A stretch of 64,000 bases of DNA from Alteribacter keqinensis (GTDB lineage Bacteria > Bacillota > Bacilli > Bacillales > Salisediminibacteriaceae). The stretch lies in contig NZ_RHIB01000003.1 of the NCBI RefSeq assembly GCF_003710255.1, positions 434,001 to 498,000 of the forward strand, read 5' to 3'. Made by a program: the position numbers and the translations under genes. Below are positions 52,634-60,071 of the stretch, piece by piece (position 1 is the stretch's first letter; the number at the start of each line of letters is the position of its first letter). The notes below the pieces were generated by a model. The model was not told where the DNA came from and searched no databases. It saw only the letters and a list, made by a program, of their open reading frames with translations.

Positions 52634-53188
52634 TTAGTTCTTGTCTGTTAACCTTAATAAATAATTCATAGCTGCAATGAGCAGGGGATCGTCCGCCTGT
52701 TGTTGAACGGTTACGGTGTGGGCAGTAGTGATGCCGTTGCGGATAAAATCGCTTTCGGCTTTAAAAGTCAAGTCCGCGGACCCGCCACCGTCTTTTACCT
52801 CAAGGACGCCCTTTTTGGATGACCCGGCTATGTGCCCTTTTTTCATCGTAATCAGACGATCATGGCTCGTGTAGGTAAGGGTGTGAACCTGAGCCTGGTG
52901 GGTCGTTTCTTCCTTAATTTTTCCCACAATCTGTGTCCCGTCAAGAACATTCCAGTGACGGGGCTTGTTCGGGATAAACCCGTTCGACTGCACGATGGTA
53001 AACTCCATCCCTGACAGGGTCGTGAACGTCAGATGTGCCCACTGGTTCGGAACGATCTGGTTCATGACATCATGAACTTTCGTCGGGAAAAAACGCTTCA
53101 TGCTTCCTGTATGGTCACCGTCCAAAAGCACGGTTACGTCCTGATTGTCTGAATCGAGGGGCGGTTGGCTGTATGTGATGGTTTGCAT
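52634..53188 (-). CDS. Tubby C-terminal-like / LURP-one domain protein
   Basis: The ATG at 53188 follows AAAGGAGG. The 184-residue product starts with YSQPPLDSDNQDVTVLLDGD and shows the strand-rich pattern of bacterial tubby-like proteins (GSMKRFFP, WAHLTFTTL, HTLTYTSHDRLITMK, ADLTFKAESDF), with a C-terminal hydrophobic helix (LLIAAMNYLLRL). The family assignment is by overall pattern. Members are thought to bind membranes or lipids. It is monocistronic with its own terminator. Confidence 0.65.
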   Translation of the reverse strand: MQTITYSQPPLDSDNQDVTVLLDGDHTGSMKRFFPTKVHDVMNQIVPNQWAHLTFTTLSGMEFTIVQSNGFIPNKPRHWNVLDGTQIVGKIKEETTHQAQVHTLTYTSHDRLITMKKGHIAGSSKKGVLEVKDGGGSADLTFKAESDFIRNGITTAHTVTVQQQADDPLLIAAMNYLLRLTDKN

Positions 53189-53312
53189 GGGACCTGCCTC
53201 CTTTATATTAGCACTTCCGATAGTACAACGAAAAAATCTACTAAAGAAACGCACTCATGTCAATGCGTTCAGTGAAACTTACATAGTTTACTAAAAGAAT
53301 GGAGGGTTTTTT

Positions 53313-54425
53313 ATGAAAACATGGAAGGAAGCTCCTACGCCGGTTCTCGTCCTCGACCTTGAGAAAATGAACCGGAACATCGAAAGAATGGCTGCATCAG
53401 CCAGGAAGAACAACGTGAAGTTGAGGCCGCATATCAAAACCCACAAAAGCCTTGAGGTGGCAAAAAGGCAGATCCACGCCGGTGCCACTGGACTCACCGT
53501 TGCGACGCTCTCCGAAGCAGAGGTATTTCAAAACGCTGGCTTTGACGATCTTCTTGTTGCTTTTCCCTTAAGAAGCGAAGAGAAAATTGCCCGTTTTGTT
53601 GCGCTTGCAAAGCGGGGCAGGCTCATTGCAACCATTGATGACATTGTACAGGCAGGGAGACTTGATGAGGCGGCAGCAACGGCTGGCATGCGAGTTGAAG
53701 TGTGGGTAAAAGTAAACAGCGGACTGAACCGGTGCGGAGTAGACCCCGGAGAAGAAGCCGTCTCCCTTGTAAAAGACATTGCCCCGCTTCAGGCGCTCCA
53801 GGTGACCGGTCTTTACACCCACGCAGGTCATGCCTATGGCGCCGGCGCACAGGAAGACCGGGAGCGGATCGCGAAAGAGGAAGCAGAGGCCGTTGTCCGG
53901 TCGGCAGAGGCGTGTGAAAACGCAGGGTTTCCCATCGAGAATCGGAGTGTTGGAAGCACCCCCACCTATGAATGGAGCGGGGCTTATGATGGAATTACAG
54001 AAGTGAGACCCGGGAATGCCGTGTTCTTCGACGGCGTCCAGGAGGGGCTTGGCGTGTGCACAATGGATGAATGTGCCCTTACTGTAACCGCCTCGGTGGT
54101 GAGCGGGAAAAAAGACAGGCTGATCGTCGATGCCGGCAGCAAATCCCTCACACTTGAAAAAGGGGCTCACGGCAACGCCTCGGTAACCGGCTTCGGGACC
54201 ATTGTGGAACCTGTAACCTTGGCGGGGAAATCACTGACCCGGTTATCCGAGGAACACGGTATTCTCGATTTTCCCGACGGAGCACCAGCCATCACGGATG
54301 AGGTGATCCGCATCATCCCCAATCATGCCTGTACAGCCGTGAATCTCTACGACCACTATCTAGTGGTGGAAGGGGATACGATCGCCGACCGTTGGCCGGT
54401 GGATGCAAGAGGATGCAACACGTAA
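53313..54425 (+). CDS. D-threonine aldolase / alanine-racemase-fold PLP enzyme
   Basis: A 370-residue fold-type III PLP enzyme. The N-terminal motif LRPHIKTHKS holds the PLP lysine (near 42); TGLYTHAGHAYG and GSTPTYEWSGAYDGITEVRPGN bind the cofactor phosphate. The C-terminal domain ends with the metal site IIPNHACTAVNLYD (His and Cys), shared by D-threonine aldolases and D-serine dehydratases. The reaction is cleavage of D-3-hydroxy amino acids or dehydration of D-serine; sequence alone does not decide. GGAGG precedes ATG 53313. Confidence 0.9.
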   Translation: MKTWKEAPTPVLVLDLEKMNRNIERMAASARKNNVKLRPHIKTHKSLEVAKRQIHAGATGLTVATLSEAEVFQNAGFDDLLVAFPLRSEEKIARFVALAKRGRLIATIDDIVQAGRLDEAAATAGMRVEVWVKVNSGLNRCGVDPGEEAVSLVKDIAPLQALQVTGLYTHAGHAYGAGAQEDRERIAKEEAEAVVRSAEACENAGFPIENRSVGSTPTYEWSGAYDGITEVRPGNAVFFDGVQEGLGVCTMDECALTVTASVVSGKKDRLIVDAGSKSLTLEKGAHGNASVTGFGTIVEPVTLAGKSLTRLSEEHGILDFPDGAPAITDEVIRIIPNHACTAVNLYDHYLVVEGDTIADRWPVDARGCNT

Positions 54426-54426
54426 A

Positions 54427-54464
54427 ATAATCCCGGGAGACGCTTTCTTCTCCCGGGATTATTT
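54427..54464 (+). terminator. Intrinsic terminator
   Basis: AATAATCCCGGGAGA and TCTCCCGGGATTATT arms form a perfect 15-bp stem just after the aldolase-family gene. Confidence 0.9.
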
Positions 54465-54510
54465 ATGAAACCAGAGCCAAGTTGTTAATTAAGCAATTGG
54501 GCAAACGTAT

Positions 54511-54716
54511 CTTACACTTAGGGAAGCTTAATTTACGGTTTGGCAAACGTATTTTATACTTAGAGCAACGAATTTTACACTTAGAGCAGCGAATTTTACA
54601 CTTAGACAGCCGTATTTTACAGTTAGCGTGGGAAATTCACGTATTCTACACATATGCAAATCTATTTTACGGTTAGACAACTATCTTACACTTAGAGCAA
54701 CGAATTTTACGCTTAG
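54511..54716. repeat. Longest 21-bp-period array, TTTACACTTAG core, about 10 units
   Basis: Units at 54511, 54532, 54553, 54574, 54595 and 54616 are exactly 21 bases apart; after an indel, units follow near 54645, 54666, 54685 and 54706. The core is TTTACACTTAGAGC with the spacer often CAACGAA or CAGCGAA. The complement (CTAAGTGTAAA) resembles the CTAACYTGTTTAAA core of other arrays. It lies between convergent genes, 86 bases after a stop. Confidence 0.9.
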
Positions 54717-54749
54717 GCATGCGGTCATTTAAACCGTCCAACAGGCTCC

Positions 54750-55262
54750 CTACAAAATAAAATCAAACCCATAGTATGCAGCAATGGTGAGAAACACGGT
54801 CCATGCCGCGAGACTTGCCCCCATCCACACTGTGGTGGCGTGCTTATTCGCTTTTAACGATAAAGCGATAACCGCAGCCAGATGAATACCCGTAAGAAGA
54901 GGGCCGAGAAGAGCGAGGCCCGGAAGACCGTATTTTTCAAAAATCCGGTGTGCCCGCTCTGCCCTCCGTTGCTTTTTCATCAGCTGCTCCTCGTCCTGCT
55001 CCGTCTGTGCCGCAAGCTTTACGGCTTTTTTCTCCTCACGCCTGCTTTTCCAATTCGTATAGAGCCTGGTCGTCTGAAACCATTTGAGTAAATACACAAT
55101 CAGAACCACAGGAATAAAGTTGCCGGCAAAGGAGACAATGCCCACCCCAAAAGGGTTAAGCCCCATCCCGATACCGATAGGGATAACAAAAAGGATCTCA
55201 AGCCACGGGAGGGCGGCCATCAAGAAAACCAGTATATACTGCCATAGCAGATCAAACATCAT
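54750..55262 (-). CDS. Small multidrug export family membrane protein (COG2426-like)
   Basis: ATG 55262 (or 55259) follows GAGAGGTG. The 170-residue product has N-terminal helices with ALPWLEILFVIPIGIGMGLNP and NFIPVVLIVYLL, a charged central loop (KSRREEKKAVKLAAQTEQ) and a C-terminal pair of helices with YGLPGLALLGPLLTGIH. This matches the family annotated as small multidrug export proteins, whose transport role is poorly tested. It follows the TetR gene by 12 bases or fewer, so TetR probably controls it. Confidence 0.8.
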   Translation of the reverse strand: MMFDLLWQYILVFLMAALPWLEILFVIPIGIGMGLNPFGVGIVSFAGNFIPVVLIVYLLKWFQTTRLYTNWKSRREEKKAVKLAAQTEQDEEQLMKKQRRAERAHRIFEKYGLPGLALLGPLLTGIHLAAVIALSLKANKHATTVWMGASLAAWTVFLTIAAYYGFDFIL

Positions 55263-55274
55263 CAAGCACCTCTC

Positions 55275-55865
55275 TTAATCAGCCCGGATACCCCGCCAGA
55301 ACACGTTCCATGCGTGCTGCCGCTTCCTGTTGACCGTATCCGGATCATAATAAAACATCTGGGCTGAAATCCCGTCCAACACGCAGTAAAAAGCGTCCAA
55401 AACGTCAGCCGGACTGCTTTTTTCGATTGCCCTGTCGTTCATTCCACGGGTAATAACCGGAAGCAGGACAAGGTTGAGTTCTTCTTCAAAACGCAAAAAA
55501 CGCTCATGGACAGAAAGCTTCAGATCCTTTGGGGGAAACAGTAAAAAATGCATATAAAACCTTCCCACCTCTTCTTTCCGCAAAAAATCGGTGGTCATGA
55601 TAAACGCCTTGTGAAGGGTGGTGTCCACACTCTCATCATCCGCCCCTTCATGGACGGTCTCATTCAGCTCGGCGACGTAACGGGCATAAACATCATCAAC
55701 AAGTGTTAAAAACAACGCCTCTTTATTTTTAAAATGGTTATACAGGGAAGATTTGCGGATTCCCACTTCATCAGTAATCTTTGACAGGCTGGCTCCATCG
55801 TACCCCTCCTGGGCAAAAAGGCGGAGGGACACCTGTTTAATTTTTTCCGCTGTCCGAGATGGCAT
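55275..55865 (-). CDS. TetR-family transcriptional regulator
   Basis: A 196-residue TetR regulator. The N-terminal DNA-binding domain reads IKQVSLRLFAQEGYDGASLSKITDEVGI, then SSLYNHFKNKEALFLTLV. The ligand-binding domain follows. AAGGAGTGACG precedes ATG 55865. It is the first gene of a two-gene unit with the small exporter and has a palindromic operator candidate 37 bases upstream, consistent with autoregulation. Confidence 0.93.
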   Translation of the reverse strand: MPSRTAEKIKQVSLRLFAQEGYDGASLSKITDEVGIRKSSLYNHFKNKEALFLTLVDDVYARYVAELNETVHEGADDESVDTTLHKAFIMTTDFLRKEEVGRFYMHFLLFPPKDLKLSVHERFLRFEEELNLVLLPVITRGMNDRAIEKSSPADVLDAFYCVLDGISAQMFYYDPDTVNRKRQHAWNVFWRGIRAD

Positions 55866-55901
55866 CTATCGTCACTCCTTATGTGGTCAATACAAAAAAC
55901 G

Positions 55902-55911
55902 AACGATCGTT
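55902..55911. promoter_or_regulatory. Probable TetR operator
   Basis: AACGATCGTT is a perfect palindrome within ACGAACGATCGTTAGT, in the promoter region just upstream of the tetR gene. Similar AACGATCGTT sites are used by QacR/AcrR-type regulators. Confidence 0.65.
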
Positions 55912-56086
55912 AGTATAACCCGATTTTACATAATCCAACCTCAATAGTCAACAAAATGAACCAAAATCAAACCTCACAAACTATGGGAATTTATCAATTT
56001 CCTTCTCTTGTGCCTTTATTTCCTTTACAATGGAAAGAAGATTAATAGGCAAGGATTGGAACTGAAACCAGGAGGGTGCTAATAAC

Positions 56087-56818
56087 ATGTTCAAGGAAGC
56101 ACTTAATCAGATGCAGCAACCAGTTATTATTAACACTGAAGATTATATAATCAGCTATGTAAATGATGCTTACGAGGAGCTTTTTGAACTCAAAAGCGAA
56201 GACATTGTAGGAAAGCATCTCCACGACGTGTTTACTGACACCCCGCAGGAGAACCAAGTTGTAACGGAAATGATCGACAATGACTTCAGGAAGTTTAGTA
56301 AGAAAGTAACACACAAGCTCGGAGGAGAGATCCTTTTTCTAGACTCTGTTTCCAAAAGATTTGAGCATGAAGGCGAGAAATATGTGATGACCAGGTTTGA
56401 GGATCTGACGGAGCACGCCAGACAGGAAAAAGAACTGAAGAAAATGATTATCGACATGACGGTGAATGTGGTGCCTCTTTCCGATACGATCGGCGTGCTG
56501 CCCCTGCCACCGATTCTTCGAGATGAGCAGAAGTGGGTCATTGTGGAAAAAACAGCCCAGATCTGCAGGGAGAAGCGATTCTCAAAACTTGCCATCAACC
56601 TGTCAGCGATCCGGACTCTGGACGAAGAACTCGGCGATATTATTATCCGCCTCATCGAAGTGCTCCGCGTCCTCGGTGTAGACGTGATTCTTACAGGTGT
56701 ACGTCATGAAATTGCCGCTGATTTTTCCCAGGTAGATCTGGATTTTGACCGGATCAAAGTTTACCAGAATCTGAAGCAGGCAGTCGAGTATTTCTTTTCA
56801 GAACCAAGGGATAAATAG
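56087..56818 (+). CDS. PAS-STAS protein (RsbR/stressosome-like)
   Basis: A 243-residue protein. A PAS domain occupies about 1-110 (MQQPVIINTEDYIISYVNDAYEE, VGKHLHDVFTD). A STAS domain follows at about 125-240 (VNVVPLSDTIGVLPLPPIL, KLAINLSAIRTLDEELGDI, GVDVILTGVRHEIAADFS). The Ser/Thr position that is phosphorylated in RsbR proteins maps to NLSAIRTLD. It may act as a stressosome sensor paralog for general stress signalling. It stands alone with a terminator behind it. Confidence 0.85.
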   Translation: MFKEALNQMQQPVIINTEDYIISYVNDAYEELFELKSEDIVGKHLHDVFTDTPQENQVVTEMIDNDFRKFSKKVTHKLGGEILFLDSVSKRFEHEGEKYVMTRFEDLTEHARQEKELKKMIIDMTVNVVPLSDTIGVLPLPPILRDEQKWVIVEKTAQICREKRFSKLAINLSAIRTLDEELGDIIIRLIEVLRVLGVDVILTGVRHEIAADFSQVDLDFDRIKVYQNLKQAVEYFFSEPRDK

Positions 56819-56827
56819 AGTAATCAG

Positions 56828-56862
56828 GCTGTTTTCGGAAAAAAACCGGAAGCAGCTTTTTG
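56828..56862 (+). terminator. Intrinsic terminator
   Basis: GCTGTTTTCGG and CCGGAAGCAGC arms with an A-rich loop, then TTTTTG. Confidence 0.8.
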
Positions 56863-56966
56863 TTTAACAACAATCCTGGTTTGAGATTTTTCCACATAAC
56901 GCACGTTTAACAGGTAAACGTATTGGAAATAGGAGAAGTACTTATATGTGAAAGGGTGAAAGCACC

Positions 56967-57446
56967 GTGTTTGGCTGGTCAGATGTTCCCACAGCGATCT
57001 GGGCGTTTTTTGTCATATTACCTCTCGTGTCCCTGATCCACGAGCTTGGCCACTATTTATTTACCCGTTTGTTCGGCGGGAAAATAAAATTTTGCCTCGG
57101 CCGTGGAAAAATATTGTTTAAATTAGGCGGGATCGAAGTCAGGCGCGTTTATTTCCTTGATTCCTGGTGCCAGATCGATAAGTTAAGCGTAAGTAACAAA
57201 TGGTCCCATACAATTGTATATCTCGGTGGGCCCCTTTTTAATATTGCAACCGTGATCGTAATCAATTCTTCCATTCATATGGGATTGCTGGAGCCGCATA
57301 TCCTCTTTTATCAATTTGTCTATTTCTCCTTGTATTTTACCTTTTTCTCTCTTCTGCCCGTCGACTACGGAGACGGAAACCCGAGTGACGGAAAAGCGAT
57401 TTATGATGTGATTAAGCATGGAACCGCACGTGATCCTCTACAGTAG
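56967..57446 (+). CDS. Site-2-type (M50) metalloprotease-like membrane protein
   Basis: A GTG start at 56967 follows AGGGTGA. The 159-residue protein has the zinc motif HELGH at 25-29 inside the first helix and a second motif LLPVDYGDGNPSDGKAI near 130-147, where site-2 proteases carry the Asp ligand. Hydrophobic segments lie around residues 10-40, 85-100 and 110-130. It resembles the minimal M50 proteins of Bacillus that lack a PDZ domain. Proteolytic activity is likely but unproved. Confidence 0.8.
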   Translation: MFGWSDVPTAIWAFFVILPLVSLIHELGHYLFTRLFGGKIKFCLGRGKILFKLGGIEVRRVYFLDSWCQIDKLSVSNKWSHTIVYLGGPLFNIATVIVINSSIHMGLLEPHILFYQFVYFSLYFTFFSLLPVDYGDGNPSDGKAIYDVIKHGTARDPLQ

Positions 57447-57526
57447 AAAAAAACGAAAAAGTTGTAGATCAGTGGCTTTTTAACATAATATAAGAATAAG
57501 CATGCTGGAAAAAAGGAGCGCGTTGG

Positions 57527-57829
57527 ATGAAGGGGCAGACTGGTACATGTGAGTTATGTTTACGGGAAGGGGCAAGGCTGACGGAGCACCACCTCATTCC
57601 AAAAGAAGAGGGAGGAACTCATCTGGAAACAGGGATGCTGTGCTCCCCCTGCCACAGGCAGATTCATAACCTTTACACCAATCAGGAACTCGCACTCCGG
57701 CTCGGAACCATTGAGCGTCTCCGTGACGATGAAAAGATAAAGAAATTTTTAAAATGGATTAAAAAGCAACCGGCGACAGCGTCGGTGAAAATGAAAAAAT
57801 CCAATGAACGTAAGCGGAAAAGAAGGTAG
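57527..57829 (+). CDS. HNH-domain protein
   Basis: A 100-residue protein from ATG 57527 after AAAAAGGAGCG. It has a Cys pair (CELC), the HNH core EHHLIPKEEGGTH and a second Cys pair with His (CSPCHRQIHNLYTN), together a zinc-bound beta-beta-alpha nuclease motif. The C-terminal 30 residues are strongly basic. It may be a small DNA nuclease. It lies 11 bases before the aldehyde dehydrogenase gene and is probably co-transcribed, an odd pairing. Confidence 0.85.
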   Translation: MKGQTGTCELCLREGARLTEHHLIPKEEGGTHLETGMLCSPCHRQIHNLYTNQELALRLGTIERLRDDEKIKKFLKWIKKQPATASVKMKKSNERKRKRR

Positions 57830-57840
57830 GAGGAATCACG

Positions 57841-59214
57841 ATGAGTGGGGAATTCAAAACACTGGTGGACAAGCAGCGCCGCTTTTTTTATACAGGCGCA
57901 ACAAGGAAAGTATCGTTCCGCGTAGAACAGCTGCAGAAGCTGAAAAGCGCGATTAAAAGACGGGAAGACGACATTATGGATGCCGCATGGAGAGACCTGG
58001 GCAAATCGAGAAGGGAAGCTTTTCTTTCTGAGATCGGCTTTTTGTACAGCGAAATTAAGGATGCGACAAAAAACATCGATGACTGGGTAAAGCCCCGCAA
58101 AGAAAAGACGGCCATTACCCATGTGGGATCGACCAGCTTTATTTATAAAGAGCCATATGGTGTAACGCTCATTATCGGACCGTGGAACTATCCGTTTCAC
58201 CTCGTGATGGCACCACTCATCGGAGCCATTGCGGCGGGAAACACAGCTATTTTGAAGCCTTCAGAAATGACGCCTCACACAAGCGCCGTGGTCCGGGAGA
58301 TTATTGAAGACACGTTCGAAGAAGACTTCATCGCCGTAAGAGAAGGGGATGCGTCCGTTGCAAAGGGCCTTCTCGAACAAAACACGGACTACATTTTCTT
58401 TACGGGAAGTGTTGACGTAGGCCGAAAAGTCATGGAGGCGGCGAGCAGACACCTGACCCCGGTGACGCTGGAACTCGGCGGGAAAAGTCCGGCTATTGTG
58501 ATGAAGGACGCGGATGTGAAGCTGGCAGCCAAGCGAATCGTCTGGGGCAAGTTTATCAACGCAGGGCAGACTTGTGTGGCACCGGATTACATCCTCGTTC
58601 AGGAAAAAGCGAAGCGAAAGCTTTATAAATACCTGGTGAAGTATATCAAGAAATTTTACGGCATAGGTGTCGAAGAAAACAAGGAATACCCGCGTATTGT
58701 AAACGAAAAACACCATGACCGGATTACGGCACTTCTTGATCCTGATAAAATCGTTTACGGCGGCGCTCATAACAGAGAAGAGCTGTTCATCGAACCGACG
58801 ATTATGGATAACGTTACCTTTGATGACGATGTGATGGGGGAAGAGATTTTCGGACCGATTCTGCCGCTGATCAGCTTTGAAGATGAGTACGAAGTGATCG
58901 ACTTAGTACGCAAACGGCCGCACCCTCTTGCTCTGTATCTGTTTACGGAGAAAAAACAGACCGAATCTCTTATTCTTGAGAACCTGAGCTTCGGCGGAGG
59001 ATGTGTCAACGATACACTCATGCACATCACGACACCTCATCTTCCATTCGGCGGTGTCGGGGAAAGCGGCATGGGTGCCTATCACGGGAGGTCGAGCTTT
59101 GAAACGTTCTCACATGAGAAAAGCGTCCTGAAGCAGACAAATAAATTTGACCTGCCGTTCCGATACAGCAAAAGTGAAGGCTCGATTAAAGCGATGAGGA
59201 AGATGTGGGAGTAA
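57841..59214 (+). CDS. Aldehyde dehydrogenase, class 3-like
   Basis: A 457-residue NAD(P)-dependent aldehyde dehydrogenase of the short class-3 type (YwdH-like). It shows IIGPWNYPFHLVMAPLIGAI, FFTGSVDVGRKVMEAA, the catalytic Glu in VTLELGGKSPAIV, the catalytic Cys in NAGQTCVAPDYI, and NDTLMHITTPHLPFGGVGESG at the end. AGGAGGAATC precedes ATG 57841. It oxidises fatty or aromatic aldehydes. The HNH gene is directly upstream. Confidence 0.95.
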   Translation: MSGEFKTLVDKQRRFFYTGATRKVSFRVEQLQKLKSAIKRREDDIMDAAWRDLGKSRREAFLSEIGFLYSEIKDATKNIDDWVKPRKEKTAITHVGSTSFIYKEPYGVTLIIGPWNYPFHLVMAPLIGAIAAGNTAILKPSEMTPHTSAVVREIIEDTFEEDFIAVREGDASVAKGLLEQNTDYIFFTGSVDVGRKVMEAASRHLTPVTLELGGKSPAIVMKDADVKLAAKRIVWGKFINAGQTCVAPDYILVQEKAKRKLYKYLVKYIKKFYGIGVEENKEYPRIVNEKHHDRITALLDPDKIVYGGAHNREELFIEPTIMDNVTFDDDVMGEEIFGPILPLISFEDEYEVIDLVRKRPHPLALYLFTEKKQTESLILENLSFGGGCVNDTLMHITTPHLPFGGVGESGMGAYHGRSSFETFSHEKSVLKQTNKFDLPFRYSKSEGSIKAMRKMWE

Positions 59215-59231
59215 CACACTCCCGTAAGTGG

Positions 59232-59555
59232 CCGGAGGCTGGGACATAAAGAAAGGGTTTAGCTGATAATCCGAACAATGCGCTAACATAGCGGATGAAA
59301 TATACGCAGACTCCTGCGGGATGAAAAGCAAAGGTGAGACCCCACAGTGACGAGCATTTACTTCATGAAAATGCGACGAGTTGCTTCGACGCAGACAGCT
59401 GCAAAGGTTAGCTGGCAGAGGAAGAAGCAGGTATGCTGGAGGAGGGTAACCTGCTTTCCGCGGAAAGCGAAGTATATTTCAGGAGCGATTTATTTGCACC
59501 GCATATGATTCGTTCGGATTCTCGTTGACTAAAACACTTTTGTCCCAGCCTCCGG
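59232..59555. repeat. 324-bp element with perfect 15-bp inverted ends
   Basis: CCGGAGGCTGGGACA (59232-59246) and TGTCCCAGCCTCCGG (59541-59555) bound a segment that contains GCTTTCCGCGGAAAGCG and, inverted, the GCGTCGAAGCAACTCG string seen at 19862-20035. The right end is followed by TTTTTTATT and could act as a terminator. It is a MITE-like dispersed repeat with no coding capacity. Confidence 0.75.
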
Positions 59556-59595
59556 TTTTTTATTGATAAAGTGGAATGAAAGCACGATAGTAGAA

Positions 59596-59690
59596 GCCGG
59601 TTTCGAGGAGGCCCCGCAGATGCAAACGTCGAATCGAACCGCCCGTGGAAAGTGCGAATTCAACAGGAAAGTTTACCAGAGCTTTTTAAC
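59596..59690. repeat. Fragment of a Bacillales-type dispersed repeat
   Basis: GAGGAGGCCCCGCAGATGC and GAACCGCCCGTGGAAAGTGCG match the element pieces at 44920-45165. The stretch 59215-59758 holds no gene. Confidence 0.6.
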
Positions 59691-59758
59691 ATTGCCAATT
59701 TGTAAATAATACAAATTAAGGTATAATTGGAACATACATAAACAGAGGTGTTTAAATC

Positions 59759-60046
59759 ATGACCTATAAGCCAAAGCCGATCAATACCGATCATATTACG
59801 CTGCCTGAAGATGTAGAAAAACTGACCGAAGAACTTGCAAAAAATACCCATGACCTGTGGGCGGAAGAAAGAATGAGAAACGGCTGGACCTATGGACCGA
59901 AACGGGACGACGAAAAACTGGAGCACCCGAGCCTTATAGAATATGAATGTCTGTCAGATTCAGAAAAAAGGTATGACCGGATCACAGCAATGAATACCTT
60001 AAAAGCCATTATGGCACTCGGGTATACAATCGATAAAAAGAATTGA
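59759..60046 (+). CDS. Stand-alone RyR-domain protein
   Basis: A 95-residue protein after AGAGGTG. It consists of one RyR (ryanodine-receptor repeat) domain: NTHDLWAEERMRNGWTYG, PKRDDEKLEHPSLIEYE, SDSEKRYDRITAMNTLKAI. The W-x-x-x-R-x-x-x-G-W-x-Y-G-x-x-(R/K)-(D/N)-x-x-x-x-x-H-P-x-(L/I) pattern is diagnostic. Bacterial RyR domains have been proposed to sense nucleotide-derived signals; the ligand here is unknown. The next gene, 25 bases downstream, carries a RyR-like domain fused to TrkA-N domains and membrane helices. Confidence 0.88.
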   Translation: MTYKPKPINTDHITLPEDVEKLTEELAKNTHDLWAEERMRNGWTYGPKRDDEKLEHPSLIEYECLSDSEKRYDRITAMNTLKAIMALGYTIDKKN

Positions 60047-60071
60047 ACAGACGATGTGGGGAGATTGAAGA

